From Humibacter ginsenosidimutans (GTDB taxonomy: Bacteria > Actinomycetota > Actinomycetes > Actinomycetales > Microbacteriaceae), in the NCBI RefSeq assembly GCF_007859675.1, contig NZ_CP042305.1, positions 62,001-126,000 of the forward strand: a stretch of DNA of 64,000 bases, in the 5' to 3' direction. Within the stretch, counting starts at the first letter, position 1; each line of letters begins with the position of its first letter. The notes beneath the pieces are model-generated. The model made no database searches and was not told the DNA's origin. It saw only the letters and a program-made list of their open reading frames with translations. Shown piece by piece: positions 46,738-55,247 of the stretch. Both the position numbers and the translations under genes were made by a program.

Positions 46738-46743
46738 ACACTA
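46738..46743 (-). promoter_or_regulatory. -10 element for the TetR gene, leaderless
   Basis: Minus-strand TAGTGT-N6-ATG. Confidence 0.5.
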
Positions 46744-46770
46744 GACACTTCGGTTAATGATCGCTAACCT
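46742..46770 (+). promoter_or_regulatory. promoter for accD1
   Basis: TAGACA and TAACCT are 17 bases apart; both lie in or beside operator 1. Confidence 0.5.
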
Positions 46771-46798
46771 GAATTTCGGTTAGAGAACATTAACCGAA
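46749..46798. promoter_or_regulatory. two TetR operators, TTCGGTTA-N8-TAACCGAA
   Basis: Operator 2 (46775-46798) is a perfect dyad; operator 1 (46749-46773) has one extra base (TAACCTGAA). The left arms start 26 bases apart. Confidence 0.75.
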
Positions 46799-46855
46799 GA
46801 GCACGGCGAGCAGATCAAGCGGTGTCGGGCGATCAGCGCGAGGAGGCGCACCAGC

Positions 46856-48493
46856 GTGTCGATGACAGAGGCTCTGGCCGGAGAAGCCTCGGCTGCGGAT
46901 CAGACGGCATCCGGTTCGGGTGCGAGCACGGTTCCCACGCAGCGCGAGCTCGTGGCCGATCTGCGCGACCGGCTCGCCCGTGCGGCGCTGGGCGGCCCCG
47001 AACGCTCTCGCGAACGTCACGTGGCCCGCGGCAAGCTGCTGCCGCGCGAGCGCGTCGATCGGCTTCTGGATGCCGGCAGCCCCTTTCTCGAGATCGCCCC
47101 GCTCGCCGCGATCGGCATGTACGACGACGAGGCGCCTGGCGCCGGCATCATCACCGGCATCGGACTCGTGCACGGCAGGCAGGTCATGGTCGTCTGCAAC
47201 GACGCCACGGTCAAGGGCGGGACCTACTTTCCGATGACCGTGAAGAAGCACCTGCGGGCGCAGGAGATCGCGCTGGAGAACCGCCTGCCCTGCATCTACC
47301 TCGTCGACTCGGGCGGCGCGTACCTGCCCATGCAAGACGAGGTCTTCCCCGACCGCGACCACTTCGGGCGCATCTTCTTCAACCAGGCGAGGATGTCCGC
47401 AGCCGGCATCCCACAGCTCGCCGCCGTGCTCGGCTCGTGCACCGCGGGCGGCGCGTACGTTCCCGCGATGAGCGACGAGAACGTGATCGTGCGCGGCCAG
47501 GGCACGATCTTCCTCGGCGGACCGCCTCTGGTGAAGGCCGCGATCGGCGAGGTCGTCAGCGCCGAGAAGCTCGGCGGGGGAGACGTGCATTCGCGAGTCT
47601 CCGGCGTCACCGACCACCTGGCCGAGGACGATGAAGACGCCCTTGGCATGGTGCGTGACATCGTCGCGACCCTGCCGCCCGAGGCGGAGCCGGCGTGGCG
47701 TGTGGTCGAGAGCGTCGCGCCCGCGCGCGAACCGGCCTCCGTGCTCGATGCCGTGCCCGTCGATCTGCAGGCGTCGTACGACGTGCACCTGGTGCTCGAC
47801 GCGCTGGTCGACGCGCACACGTTCTCGGAGTTCAAGTCCGAGTACGGCACGACGCTCGTGACGGGCTTCGCCAGACTGCACGGGCATCCGGTGGGCATCG
47901 TCGCCAACAACGGGGTCCTGTTCAGCGAGTCGGCCATGAAAGGCGCGCACTTCATCGAGCTCTGCGACGCGCGGGGTGTTCCGCTCGTCTTTCTCCAGAA
48001 CATCTCGGGCTTCATGGTGGGCAAGGATGCCGAGGCCGGCGGCATCGCCAAGCACGGCGCCAAGATGGTCACCGCCGTCTCCACCGCACGTGTTCCGAAG
48101 CTCACCGTCGTGATCGGCGGCTCGTTCGGCGCCGGCAACTACTCGATGTGCGGACGGGCCTACTCGCCGCGGTTCCTCTGGATGTGGCCGGGCGCCCGCG
48201 TGTCGGTCATGGGCGGCAGACAGGCGGCCTCCGTTCTCGCCACGGTGCGCCGCGACGGGATCGAGCAGCGTGGCGAGACGTGGAGCGCCGAGGACGAGGA
48301 GGCGTTCGCCGCACCGATCCGACAGCAGTACGAGGAGCAGGGCAGCCCCTATTACTCCACCGCGCGGCTCTGGGACGACGGCGTCATCGACCCGGCAGAC
48401 ACGCGCACCGTGCTCGGCCTCGCACTCGACGTGGTCTCCCGTTCTCCTCTCCCCGAGCCGGGCGAACCGCGCTTCGGCATCTTCCGGATGTGA
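46856..48493 (+). CDS. accD1: acyl-CoA carboxylase beta subunit (methylcrotonyl-CoA type carboxyltransferase)
   Basis: A 545-residue carboxyltransferase. N-half: [57 protein letters not shown]-half: [14 protein letters not shown] [18 protein letters not shown] and [16 protein letters not shown]. The order of these motifs is that of 3-methylcrotonyl-CoA carboxylase beta (AccD1) rather than propionyl-CoA carboxylase. GAGGAGG precedes the GTG at 46856 by nine bases; the ATG two codons later is a second option. It heads the TetR-controlled operon. Confidence 0.92.
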   Translation: MSMTEALAGEASAADQTASGSGASTVPTQRELVADLRDRLARAALGGPERSRERHVARGKLLPRERVDRLLDAGSPFLEIAPLAAIGMYDDEAPGAGIITGIGLVHGRQVMVVCNDATVKGGTYFPMTVKKHLRAQEIALENRLPCIYLVDSGGAYLPMQDEVFPDRDHFGRIFFNQARMSAAGIPQLAAVLGSCTAGGAYVPAMSDENVIVRGQGTIFLGGPPLVKAAIGEVVSAEKLGGGDVHSRVSGVTDHLAEDDEDALGMVRDIVATLPPEAEPAWRVVESVAPAREPASVLDAVPVDLQASYDVHLVLDALVDAHTFSEFKSEYGTTLVTGFARLHGHPVGIVANNGVLFSESAMKGAHFIELCDARGVPLVFLQNISGFMVGKDAEAGGIAKHGAKMVTAVSTARVPKLTVVIGGSFGAGNYSMCGRAYSPRFLWMWPGARVSVMGGRQAASVLATVRRDGIEQRGETWSAEDEEAFAAPIRQQYEEQGSPYYSTARLWDDGVIDPADTRTVLGLALDVVSRSPLPEPGEPRFGIFRM

Positions 48494-48498
48494 TCGCG

Positions 48499-50658
48499 AT
48501 GACCATGTTCACCACAGTGCTCGTCGCGAACCGCGGCGAGATCGCGCGACGGGTCATTCGCACGCTGCGGGCCATGGGCATTCGCTCCGTCGCGGTATAC
48601 AGCGACGCCGATGCCGGCGCCCGTCATGTGCGCGAGGCCGACGAGGCCGTGCGCATCGGCCCCGCGGATGCCGCGAGCAGCTACCTGAACATCGCCGCGG
48701 TTCTCGAGGCGGCACGTCGCACCGGCGCACAGGCCGTCCATCCGGGCTACGGCTTCCTCTCCGAGAACGCGGACTTCGCGCGCGCCTGCGCCGACGCGGG
48801 CATCGCCTTCATCGGACCGCCTCCCCAGGCCATCGAGTCGATGGGCGACAAGGTGCGCGCCAAGCGGCTGGTCGCCGAGCACGGGGTGCCCGTGAACGCC
48901 GGCGTCGACGATCGCGACCTGGATGACGCCGCCCTGGCGGCCGCCGCGGAACAGCTCGGATTCCCCGTGCTCGTCAAGCCGTCCGCGGGTGGTGGCGGCA
49001 TGGGAATGGTCGAGGTGCGCGAGGCATCCGAGCTGCCGGCAGCGCTGCGCACGGCCCGTCGGGTCGCCACGGCGGCCTTCGGTGACGACGCCCTCTTCCT
49101 CGAACGACTCATCGACACGCCTCGGCACATCGAGGTGCAGGTGCTGGCTGACAAGCAGGGCACGGTCGTGCACCTGGGGGAGCGCGAATGCTCGCTTCAA
49201 CGTCGGCATCAGAAGGTCATCGAGGAGTGTCCGTCTCCTGCCGTCGACGACGCACTGCGAGCGCGCATGGGAGAGGCGGCGTGCGCCGTCGCCCGCTCCG
49301 TCGGCTACACCGGGGTCGGAACCGTGGAGTTCCTCGTCTCGGCGCGAGACCCCGGCACGTTCTCGTTCATGGAGATGAACACGAGGCTGCAGGTGGAGCA
49401 TCCGGTCACCGAGCTGGTCTGTGGCGTCGGCGACGTTCGCGGCATCGACCTCGTCGAGCAGCAGCTGCGGGTGGCGGCGGGCGAGCCGCTGACGTTCGCG
49501 CAGGACGACGTGCGGCTGACCGGGCACGCCGTCGAGGCACGGCTGTATGCGGAAGACCCTGCACACGACTTCCTGCCGGCCACCGGGCGCGTCCTCGCGT
49601 TGCGCGAGCCGCGCGGCGACGGTGTGCGCGTGGACAGCGCGCTCGAGACCGGCCTGACCATCACGGGCGACTACGACCCGATGCTCGCGAAGGTGATCGC
49701 GTGGGGAACGGACCGCGACGAGGCTCTTGCGCGGCTCTCCGACGCACTCGGTCGCACCACTGTGCTCGGGGTCGTGACGAACGCGGCATTTCTGCGCGCG
49801 CTCGTCGACGATGCCGACGTGCGCGCCGCACGCATCGACACCGGACTCATCGCCCGCCTGCTCGAGCGCGACGCCGAGGCGGCGGTCGACGACACGACCG
49901 GGGGCGGGAACCTGCCACCTGCCGACGCGCTCACCGCCGCTGCGTTGCTCGTGAACGACGACGAATGGCGACGAGGATCCGATGCGCCGTGGTCGCGGCC
50001 CACCGGCTGGCGGCTCGGCACGCCTTCGCCCGTCGAACGTCGTTTCGGCGTCGGCCGCACCGAACTCGTCGTGCGCTCGGTGGGCGCACCGGCCGACGCG
50101 GTCGTGCGCATCGGCGACGGCGACGCGGTGCGCTCCCGCCTGCTCGAACGCTCCGGCGACAGGATGCTCGTCGAGCGCGACTCCCGCGCAGCCCGTTTCC
50201 TGCACGCCCGCGATGCCGACACCCTGTGGCTCGCCCGCGACGACGGCGCCTCGGCAGAGCCCGGGCCGTGGGTGCTCCGCCTGCTGCCGTCCGCGCGGCC
50301 GGCGGCCGAGCGCGGCGCGGCGCGCGGCGCATCCGATGCGGCGGCGGACCCGCAGGTGCGTTCGCCCATGCCGGGGACGATCGTGAGTGTCGAGGTGGCC
50401 GACGGCGACGCCGTGGAGGCGGGTGCGGGCATCCTCGTGATCGAGGCCATGAAGATGGAGCACCGCGTCGTGGCGCCGCTGGCCGGAACCGTGCGTCTCA
50501 CCTCTCGCGTCGGCGACCATGTCGCGGCCGACCAGCCGTTGGCGCTCATCGAACCCGTGGTCCCCACCAGGGACGACGAAACTGCTGCCCCCACCACGGG
50601 CGGCCCCACTGCGGCGGACGACCGCCGCCCGATCCCCACGACGGAGACACGACCATGA
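48499..50658 (+). CDS. accA1: acyl-CoA carboxylase alpha subunit (biotin carboxylase/BCCP)
   Basis: A 719-residue biotin-containing subunit. Biotin carboxylase domain: VLVANRGEIARRVIRTLRAM, GYGFLSENADFARAC, KPSAGGGGMGMVEVR (ATP-grasp loop), ERECSLQRRHQKVIEE and EMNTRLQVEHPVTE. The C-terminal BCCP carries biotin on the lysine of IEAMKMEH at about residue 650. It carboxylates biotin and transfers to the AccD1 partner, together 3-methylcrotonyl-CoA carboxylase by family. The last 35 residues are an unusual Pro/Thr tail. GTG at 48490 is an alternative start overlapping accD1. Confidence 0.92.
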   Translation: MTMFTTVLVANRGEIARRVIRTLRAMGIRSVAVYSDADAGARHVREADEAVRIGPADAASSYLNIAAVLEAARRTGAQAVHPGYGFLSENADFARACADAGIAFIGPPPQAIESMGDKVRAKRLVAEHGVPVNAGVDDRDLDDAALAAAAEQLGFPVLVKPSAGGGGMGMVEVREASELPAALRTARRVATAAFGDDALFLERLIDTPRHIEVQVLADKQGTVVHLGERECSLQRRHQKVIEECPSPAVDDALRARMGEAACAVARSVGYTGVGTVEFLVSARDPGTFSFMEMNTRLQVEHPVTELVCGVGDVRGIDLVEQQLRVAAGEPLTFAQDDVRLTGHAVEARLYAEDPAHDFLPATGRVLALREPRGDGVRVDSALETGLTITGDYDPMLAKVIAWGTDRDEALARLSDALGRTTVLGVVTNAAFLRALVDDADVRAARIDTGLIARLLERDAEAAVDDTTGGGNLPPADALTAAALLVNDDEWRRGSDAPWSRPTGWRLGTPSPVERRFGVGRTELVVRSVGAPADAVVRIGDGDAVRSRLLERSGDRMLVERDSRAARFLHARDADTLWLARDDGASAEPGPWVLRLLPSARPAAERGAARGASDAAADPQVRSPMPGTIVSVEVADGDAVEAGAGILVIEAMKMEHRVVAPLAGTVRLTSRVGDHVAADQPLALIEPVVPTRDDETAAPTTGGPTAADDRRPIPTTETRP

Positions 50659-51867
50659 TCGAGACCGCGACGAAGCGCCGCACGACACACCCGGTCGGCG
50701 ATGACCCGAGGCTCACCGCCGAGCACCTCGAGCTCAAGCGCACGGTGCGCGAGTTCGCCGACCACGTGGTGGCGCCGCAGGCCTACCACTACGACACCCA
50801 GCGCAGCCTGCCGATGACGATCATCGCCCAGATGGGTCAGCTCGGGCTCTTCGGACTGCCGTTCCCGAAGGAGTACGGCGGCGGCGGTCGCGACTATCTC
50901 TCGCTCTGCCTCGCCGTCGAGGAACTGGCCAGGGTCGACCAGTCCATCGCCGTCACCCTCGAGGCAGGCATCGGTCTCGGCGTGATGCCTCTGTTCCGCT
51001 ACGGCACCGAGGAGCAGAAGGCCAGGTGGATGCCCGACCTCGTCGCAGGCCGTGCACTCGCCGGATTCGGCCTCACCGAGGCGGACGCCGGATCGGATGC
51101 CGGGGCCACGAAGACCACGGCCCGCGAAGACGGCGGCGACTGGGTCATCGACGGCACGAAGCAGTTCATCACCAACTCGGGCACGCCGATCACCTCGCTC
51201 GTCACGGTCACCGCCGTGACGGGGGGAGAAGCGGCGTGCCGACGGCTCGGTGGCTCCGGAGCTCAGCACGATCATCGTGCCGACGGGCACCCCCGGCTTC
51301 ACGGTGCTGCCCACCTACGACAAGGTCGGCTGGCACACCTCCGACACGCACCCGCTCGTGTTCAAGAACGTGCGCGTTCCGAAGGAGAACATGCTGGGCG
51401 AGCGCGGCCGCGGCTACGCGAACTTCCTCACCACGCTCGACGAGGGCCGCGTCGCCTTCGCCGCGCTCTGCACGGGAGCGGCGCAGGGATGCCTCGAGCA
51501 GGCCGTCGAGTACGCGAAGACCCGCGTGGTCTTCGGCCACCCGATCGGGCAGAACCAGCACATCGCATTCCAGCTGGCACGCATGCAGGCGCGCACGCAG
51601 ACCGCACGCCTCGCCTACTACGACGCCGCGTTCAAGATGGCGGCCGGGCAGCCGTTCAAGACGGAGGCGTCGATCGCCAAGCTCGTCGGCTCCGAGGCCG
51701 CCGTCGCCAATGCGCACGACGCATCCCAGATCATGGGCGGCTACGGCTATCTCAACGAGAACGCCGTGGCCAGGCACTACCGCGACTCCAAGATCCTCGA
51801 GATCGGCGAGGGCACCAGCGAAGTGCAGCTCATGCTGATCGCTCGCTCGCTCGGCTTCGACGAGTGA
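50655..51867 (+). pseudogene. acyl-CoA dehydrogenase, frameshifted in a G6 run
   Basis: Begins MIETATKRRTTHPVGDD and runs as an acyl-CoA dehydrogenase (FGLPFPKEYGGGGRDYLSLC, GFGLTEADAGSDAGATKTTA, DGTKQFITNSGTP) to about residue 190, then leaves frame; the rest continues one base later (DKVGWHTSDTHPLVFKNVRV, GERGRGYANFLTTLDEGRVA, GGYGYLNENAVARHYRDSKI, EIGEGTSEVQLMLIARSLG). Removing one of the six G at 51221-51226 restores VTGEKRRADGSV and a 403-residue enzyme. By position it should be isovaleryl-CoA dehydrogenase. A sequencing error is the simplest explanation. Confidence 0.9.
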
Positions 51868-51919
51868 CGAGCCCTGCGAGAGCGACGCGGGCCGAAGGAC
51901 ACCGGCGCAAGGAGAGAAC

Positions 51920-52465
51920 ATGACCGACGAAGAGGCTCCGTCCACCCGCACCGTCGTGCAGCGCGGCCTGTACTACGACGAGCTCGAGGTCGGCACGCTC
52001 TACCTGCATCGCCCGGGCAGAACCGTGACCGAAGCAGACAACGTGCTGTTCACCACGCTCACCATGAACACGCAGTCACTGCACCTGGATGCCGCGTGGG
52101 CGGCCACCCAGCCCTTCGGGCAGCGTCTCGTCAACTCGATGTTCACGCTGGCGACGCTGGTCGGAGCATCGGTGGCTCAGCTCACGCAGGGCACGATCGT
52201 CGCGAACCTCGGATTCGGCGAGGTGGCCTTTCCCCACCCGCTGTTCCACGGCGACACCCTGTACAGCGAGACCACGGTGGCCGCGAAGCGCCCGTCGGCC
52301 TCCCGGCCGGGTCAGGGCATCGTCACGTTCGACCACGTCGGACGCAACCAAGACGGCGTCGTCGTGGCGACGGCCAGCCGCTCGGCGCTGATGTGGTTCT
52401 CCGATGCGCAGCCCGCCTCCCGGCCCCCTGAGCGAGCGCAGCGAGTCGAGGGGCCCACCCCGTGA
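51920..52465 (+). CDS. MaoC-like hydratase
   Basis: A 181-residue MaoC/hot-dog protein. The hydratase motif is ADNVLFTTLTMNTQSLHLD (Asn/His region), followed by GTIVANLGFGEVAFPHPLFHGD. Such proteins add water to enoyl-CoA; here, beside a carboxylase and CitE-type lyase, a methylglutaconyl- or mesaconyl-CoA substrate is likely (inferred from the matching Mycobacterium gene order, from memory). The last dozen residues (PERAQRVEGPTP) come from a palindromic repeat at 52422-52456. AAGGAGAG precedes the ATG. Confidence 0.88.
   Translation: MTDEEAPSTRTVVQRGLYYDELEVGTLYLHRPGRTVTEADNVLFTTLTMNTQSLHLDAAWAATQPFGQRLVNSMFTLATLVGASVAQLTQGTIVANLGFGEVAFPHPLFHGDTLYSETTVAAKRPSASRPGQGIVTFDHVGRNQDGVVVATASRSALMWFSDAQPASRPPERAQRVEGPTP
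52422..52456. repeat. palindromic repeat captured in the 3' end of the MaoC gene
   Basis: GGCCCCCTGAGCG, AGCGCAGCG and AGTCGAGGGGCCC form an imperfect palindrome. From memory, similar sequences are scattered through related genomes. Here it encodes the MaoC C-terminus and ends a few bases before the citE start. Confidence 0.5.
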
Positions 52466-53304
52466 CCGGGCGCCTCGCCATCGGCCCCGCTCCGATGTTC
52501 TGCCCTGCCGATCGGCCCGAGCGCTTCGCGAAGGCGCTCGAGCGAGCGGATGCCGTCATCCTCGATCTCGAAGACGGCGTCGCCCCCGCAGACCGCACCG
52601 CCGCGCGCGGGGCGATCGTCGCGTTCGGGGCGGCGGTGTCGCCGGAGGCGACGGCCCGCACCGTCGTGCGTGTCAACGCGGCGGGAACGTCCGACTTCGC
52701 CGTCGATGTCGCCGTCGTGCGCGCCTCGCCGTTCCGCACGGTCATGCTGCCGAAGGCCGAGTCGGCGGCAGAGCTCGACGAGCTGGCGGCTGCGGTGCCA
52801 GGAGTGCGCGTGATCGCGCTGTGCGAGAGCGCGAAGGGCGTGCTCGCCGCACCCGAGCTGGCACGTCATGCCGCGGTGGACGCGCTCATGTGGGGTGCGG
52901 AGGATCTGCTGGTGTCGCTGGGCGGGGCATCCAGCAGACGTGCCGACGGCACGTACCGCGACGTGGCGACGCACGCCAGGTCGGCGGTGCTCCTCGCCGC
53001 GGCCGCCGGGGGGTGCGACGCCATCGATGCGGTGCACGTCGATCTCGATGATCTCACGGGCCTGGCCGCTGAGGCGGAGGATGCCGTCGCGTGCGGCTTC
53101 GCCGCCACCTGCTGCCTGCACCCGCGTCAGGTGTCCGTCGTGCGGGAGGCATATCGACCGAGCGAGTCGCAGGTGGAGGCGGCGCGGAACATCGTTACGG
53201 CGGCGCACGCGGCGCCGGGCGCGTTCCGGCTCGGTGGACGCATGATCGACGAGCCGCTGATCGCGCAGGCCCGCGCCGTGCTGCGCCGCGCCGGCGGTCT
53301 TTGA
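52462..53304 (+). CDS. CitE-type CoA-ester lyase
   Basis: A 280-residue TIM-barrel lyase of the citrate lyase beta/HpcH family: AVILDLEDGVAPADRTAAR, RVNAAGTSDFAVDV, VMLPKAESAAELDEL, ALCESAKGVL (metal-binding Glu), MWGAEDLLVSLGG (metal-binding Asp) and CLHPRQVSVVREAY. Free-standing actinobacterial homologues cleave hydroxyacyl-CoAs such as citramalyl- or HMG-type substrates. It is the last gene of the acc operon; its GTG overlaps the MaoC stop. Confidence 0.9.
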   Translation: MTGRLAIGPAPMFCPADRPERFAKALERADAVILDLEDGVAPADRTAARGAIVAFGAAVSPEATARTVVRVNAAGTSDFAVDVAVVRASPFRTVMLPKAESAAELDELAAAVPGVRVIALCESAKGVLAAPELARHAAVDALMWGAEDLLVSLGGASSRRADGTYRDVATHARSAVLLAAAAGGCDAIDAVHVDLDDLTGLAAEAEDAVACGFAATCCLHPRQVSVVREAYRPSESQVEAARNIVTAAHAAPGAFRLGGRMIDEPLIAQARAVLRRAGGL

Positions 53305-53321
53305 GCGGCTCCGGGGTGCCC

Positions 53322-53327
53322 TACGAT
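53322..53327 (+). promoter_or_regulatory. -10 element for the YhhN gene, leaderless
   Basis: TACGAT-N6-ATG. Confidence 0.5.
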
Positions 53328-53333
53328 CACTCC

Positions 53334-54011
53334 ATGTCCACAGTGCAGTGGAGGGCGGTCGGCCTGCTCGCCTTCGTCCCGTTCGCCATCGTCTCGGTCA
53401 TGAATGTCGTCGCAGAGGCCGTCGGAGCGGACGACCTCGCGGGCGCGGTCAAGCCGCTGATCATCCCGTTGCTCGCGCTCGCCTTCATCGTGCTCGGTCC
53501 GCGCAGGCCGCTGGCGCCGTGCCTCGTGTTGCTGCTGGCGCTGCTCTTCGCGTGGCTCGGCGACATCGCGCCGACGTTCATCGTGATGCTCGCCTTCTTC
53601 CTCTGCATGCAGATCGTGTACATCGTGCTGTTCTGGCGCTACCTTCGCCGCTCGAGGCCCGCGATGTGGAGCGTCGTCTACGCCGCGTGGTGGCTGGTGC
53701 TGCTCGTGCTGGTCGGGCCGTCGTCCGGACCGCTCTTCGTGCCCGTCGCGGTGTACGGACTGGCGCTCGGCGCAATGGCCGTTCTCGCGACGGGCACGAC
53801 GATGCTGACCACGATCGGGGCCGCCCTCTTCCTGCTGTCCGATTCGGTGCTCGGCATCACGCACTTCGTGCCGTCGCTCGTCTTTCCGGGACACGACGCC
53901 GTCGTCATGCTCACGTACACCGCGGGTCAGCTGCTCATCGTGTTGGGCGTCGGCTCAGCGCTTCGACGCGGCGAAGCGGCCGCAGCGGGCCGACTACCCT
54001 TGCAGGCATGA
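53334..54011 (+). CDS. YhhN/TMEM86-family membrane protein
   Basis: A 225-residue protein with about seven hydrophobic segments and the YhhN signature residues in LLALLFAWLGDIAP and ALFLLSDSVLGITHF. The eukaryotic TMEM86 relatives are lysoplasmalogenases; the bacterial substrate is not settled. Its stop overlaps the next ATG. Confidence 0.85.
   Translation: MSTVQWRAVGLLAFVPFAIVSVMNVVAEAVGADDLAGAVKPLIIPLLALAFIVLGPRRPLAPCLVLLLALLFAWLGDIAPTFIVMLAFFLCMQIVYIVLFWRYLRRSRPAMWSVVYAAWWLVLLVLVGPSSGPLFVPVAVYGLALGAMAVLATGTTMLTTIGAALFLLSDSVLGITHFVPSLVFPGHDAVVMLTYTAGQLLIVLGVGSALRRGEAAAAGRLPLQA
53995..54000 (+). promoter_or_regulatory. -10 element inside the YhhN gene for the next gene, leaderless
   Basis: TACCCT-N7-ATG; an internal promoter is possible alongside read-through. 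Confidence 0.4.
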
Positions 54012-54619
54012 TCCGCACGCTCCGCAAGCCGCTCTGGCGTTGGGAGCCCGCCCCCTATCTGCTGTTGATCGTGCTCGCCGCCGTGACGGTCTCGATCAGT
54101 CCGAACGGCGCTCCGGTCGCCTATTGGACGCTGTTGACGCTGACGGTCGTCGTGGCGGCGATCGCCGTGACGTTGCTCGTCGTGTCTCTGGTTCGGGGCC
54201 GGAGCAATCCGGACTCCGCGGGGATGCTCTCCGGCATCGACGACCTCGAGCTCGTGCCCCTGGATGCCGGCAGCGCGCCGGCCACGCCCGTCGCCGACAC
54301 GAACCGGCACCGCGCGGCGCTGGAGAGCGTGGCGGCTCGTGCCGTCGGCATCCCGACCGCGGTGCTCGTTCCCGATGCGACGCGCTGGCTGGGGTTGCGC
54401 ATCCGCATCGCCGTGCACCTGGTGGTGCCCGGCAAGGTCTATCACGTCGGATTCCTTCCCGAGCAGGCGACCGTCGCCTACACCGCAGGACTGCGGGCTC
54501 TCGCGGCTCGACGCCGATTCGTGTCGCCGCCGGTGCGCTCGTTCGCGACCGAGCCGCCGTACAAGCTGGAGCTCGACCTCGGCGCGCTGTCCGCGGTGCT
54601 GGAGCAGCGGGCCGCGTGA
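54008..54619 (+). CDS. hypothetical membrane-anchored protein
   Basis: A 203-residue protein with two N-terminal hydrophobic segments (about residues 15-65) and a soluble remainder containing AARAVGIPTAVLVPDATRWL and a late FATEPPYKLELDL. No family was recognised. Overlaps the YhhN gene by four bases, so the two are probably coexpressed. Confidence 0.7.
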   Translation: MIRTLRKPLWRWEPAPYLLLIVLAAVTVSISPNGAPVAYWTLLTLTVVVAAIAVTLLVVSLVRGRSNPDSAGMLSGIDDLELVPLDAGSAPATPVADTNRHRAALESVAARAVGIPTAVLVPDATRWLGLRIRIAVHLVVPGKVYHVGFLPEQATVAYTAGLRALAARRRFVSPPVRSFATEPPYKLELDLGALSAVLEQRAA

Positions 54620-54707
54620 GTGCTGCGGCTGCGGCATCCTCGGCGTCATCGGCTCGACCACAGCGCTCCGTCAGCGCGGACTCAGCCGGCGCGGGAATGC
54701 TGTGACC

Positions 54708-55154
54708 ATGTTCCGCCGCCACCCCGTACTGAGCATCGTCACGCTGCTCTATCTCGGCGTCGTCGGATACATCACGCTCGGACCCCAGCCACCGGTCGGC
54801 GGCAAGAACGGCATCGTGATGCAGGTGCTGCGCATCCTCTGGGAGCACCCGGTGACCGATTGGGTCACCTACAACGGTGTGGAGTTCACGGCGAACATCC
54901 TGATGTTCCTGCCCATCGGGCTGTTCTTCCTGCTGCTCTTCGGCCGCCGACGCTGGTGGCTCGCCGTGCTCCTGCCCTTCCTCATGACAGTGAGCATCGA
55001 GACGGCGCAGATCTGGATCCCCGGTCGTGTCTCCGACATCCGCGACGTCATCTCCAACACGATCGGCGCCGTCGTCGGCGTGCTGCTCGGCCTCGCCCTC
55101 ACTGCCCCGCGCGCCCGTCGTGCCCGTCGTGCCCGCGCCGAGGCCCGCGCCTGA
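54708..55154 (+). CDS. VanZ-family protein
   Basis: A 148-residue membrane protein of the VanZ family: FTANILMFLPIGLFFLLLFG and SIETAQIWIPGRVSDIRDVISN are the hallmark segments, with about four hydrophobic stretches and an Arg-rich tail. VanZ-like proteins are linked to glycopeptide tolerance and surface lipids, mostly without proof. ATG at 54708 or GTG at 54702. Confidence 0.85.
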   Translation: MFRRHPVLSIVTLLYLGVVGYITLGPQPPVGGKNGIVMQVLRILWEHPVTDWVTYNGVEFTANILMFLPIGLFFLLLFGRRRWWLAVLLPFLMTVSIETAQIWIPGRVSDIRDVISNTIGAVVGVLLGLALTAPRARRARRARAEARA

Positions 55155-55161
55155 GCGCGAC

Positions 55162-55203
55162 TTTTCCCGCGAGAGTGCTGGCTCCTTCCCCCGAGCGTGC
55201 GCC
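55162..55203. repeat. two units of the 22-base repeat family
   Basis: On the minus strand GCACGCTCGGGGG and CCAGCACTCTCGCGGG, about 22 bases apart, match the units at 23598-23706. They lie after VanZ and before the fructosamine kinase gene. Confidence 0.5.
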
Positions 55204-55234
55204 TTTCTCCTCTCGCAGCCGCGGGTGACGACGC

Positions 55235-55240
55235 TAGCGT
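55235..55240 (+). promoter_or_regulatory. -10 element for the fructosamine kinase gene, leaderless
   Basis: TAGCGT-N7-ATG. Confidence 0.5.
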
Positions 55241-55247
55241 TGCGGTG

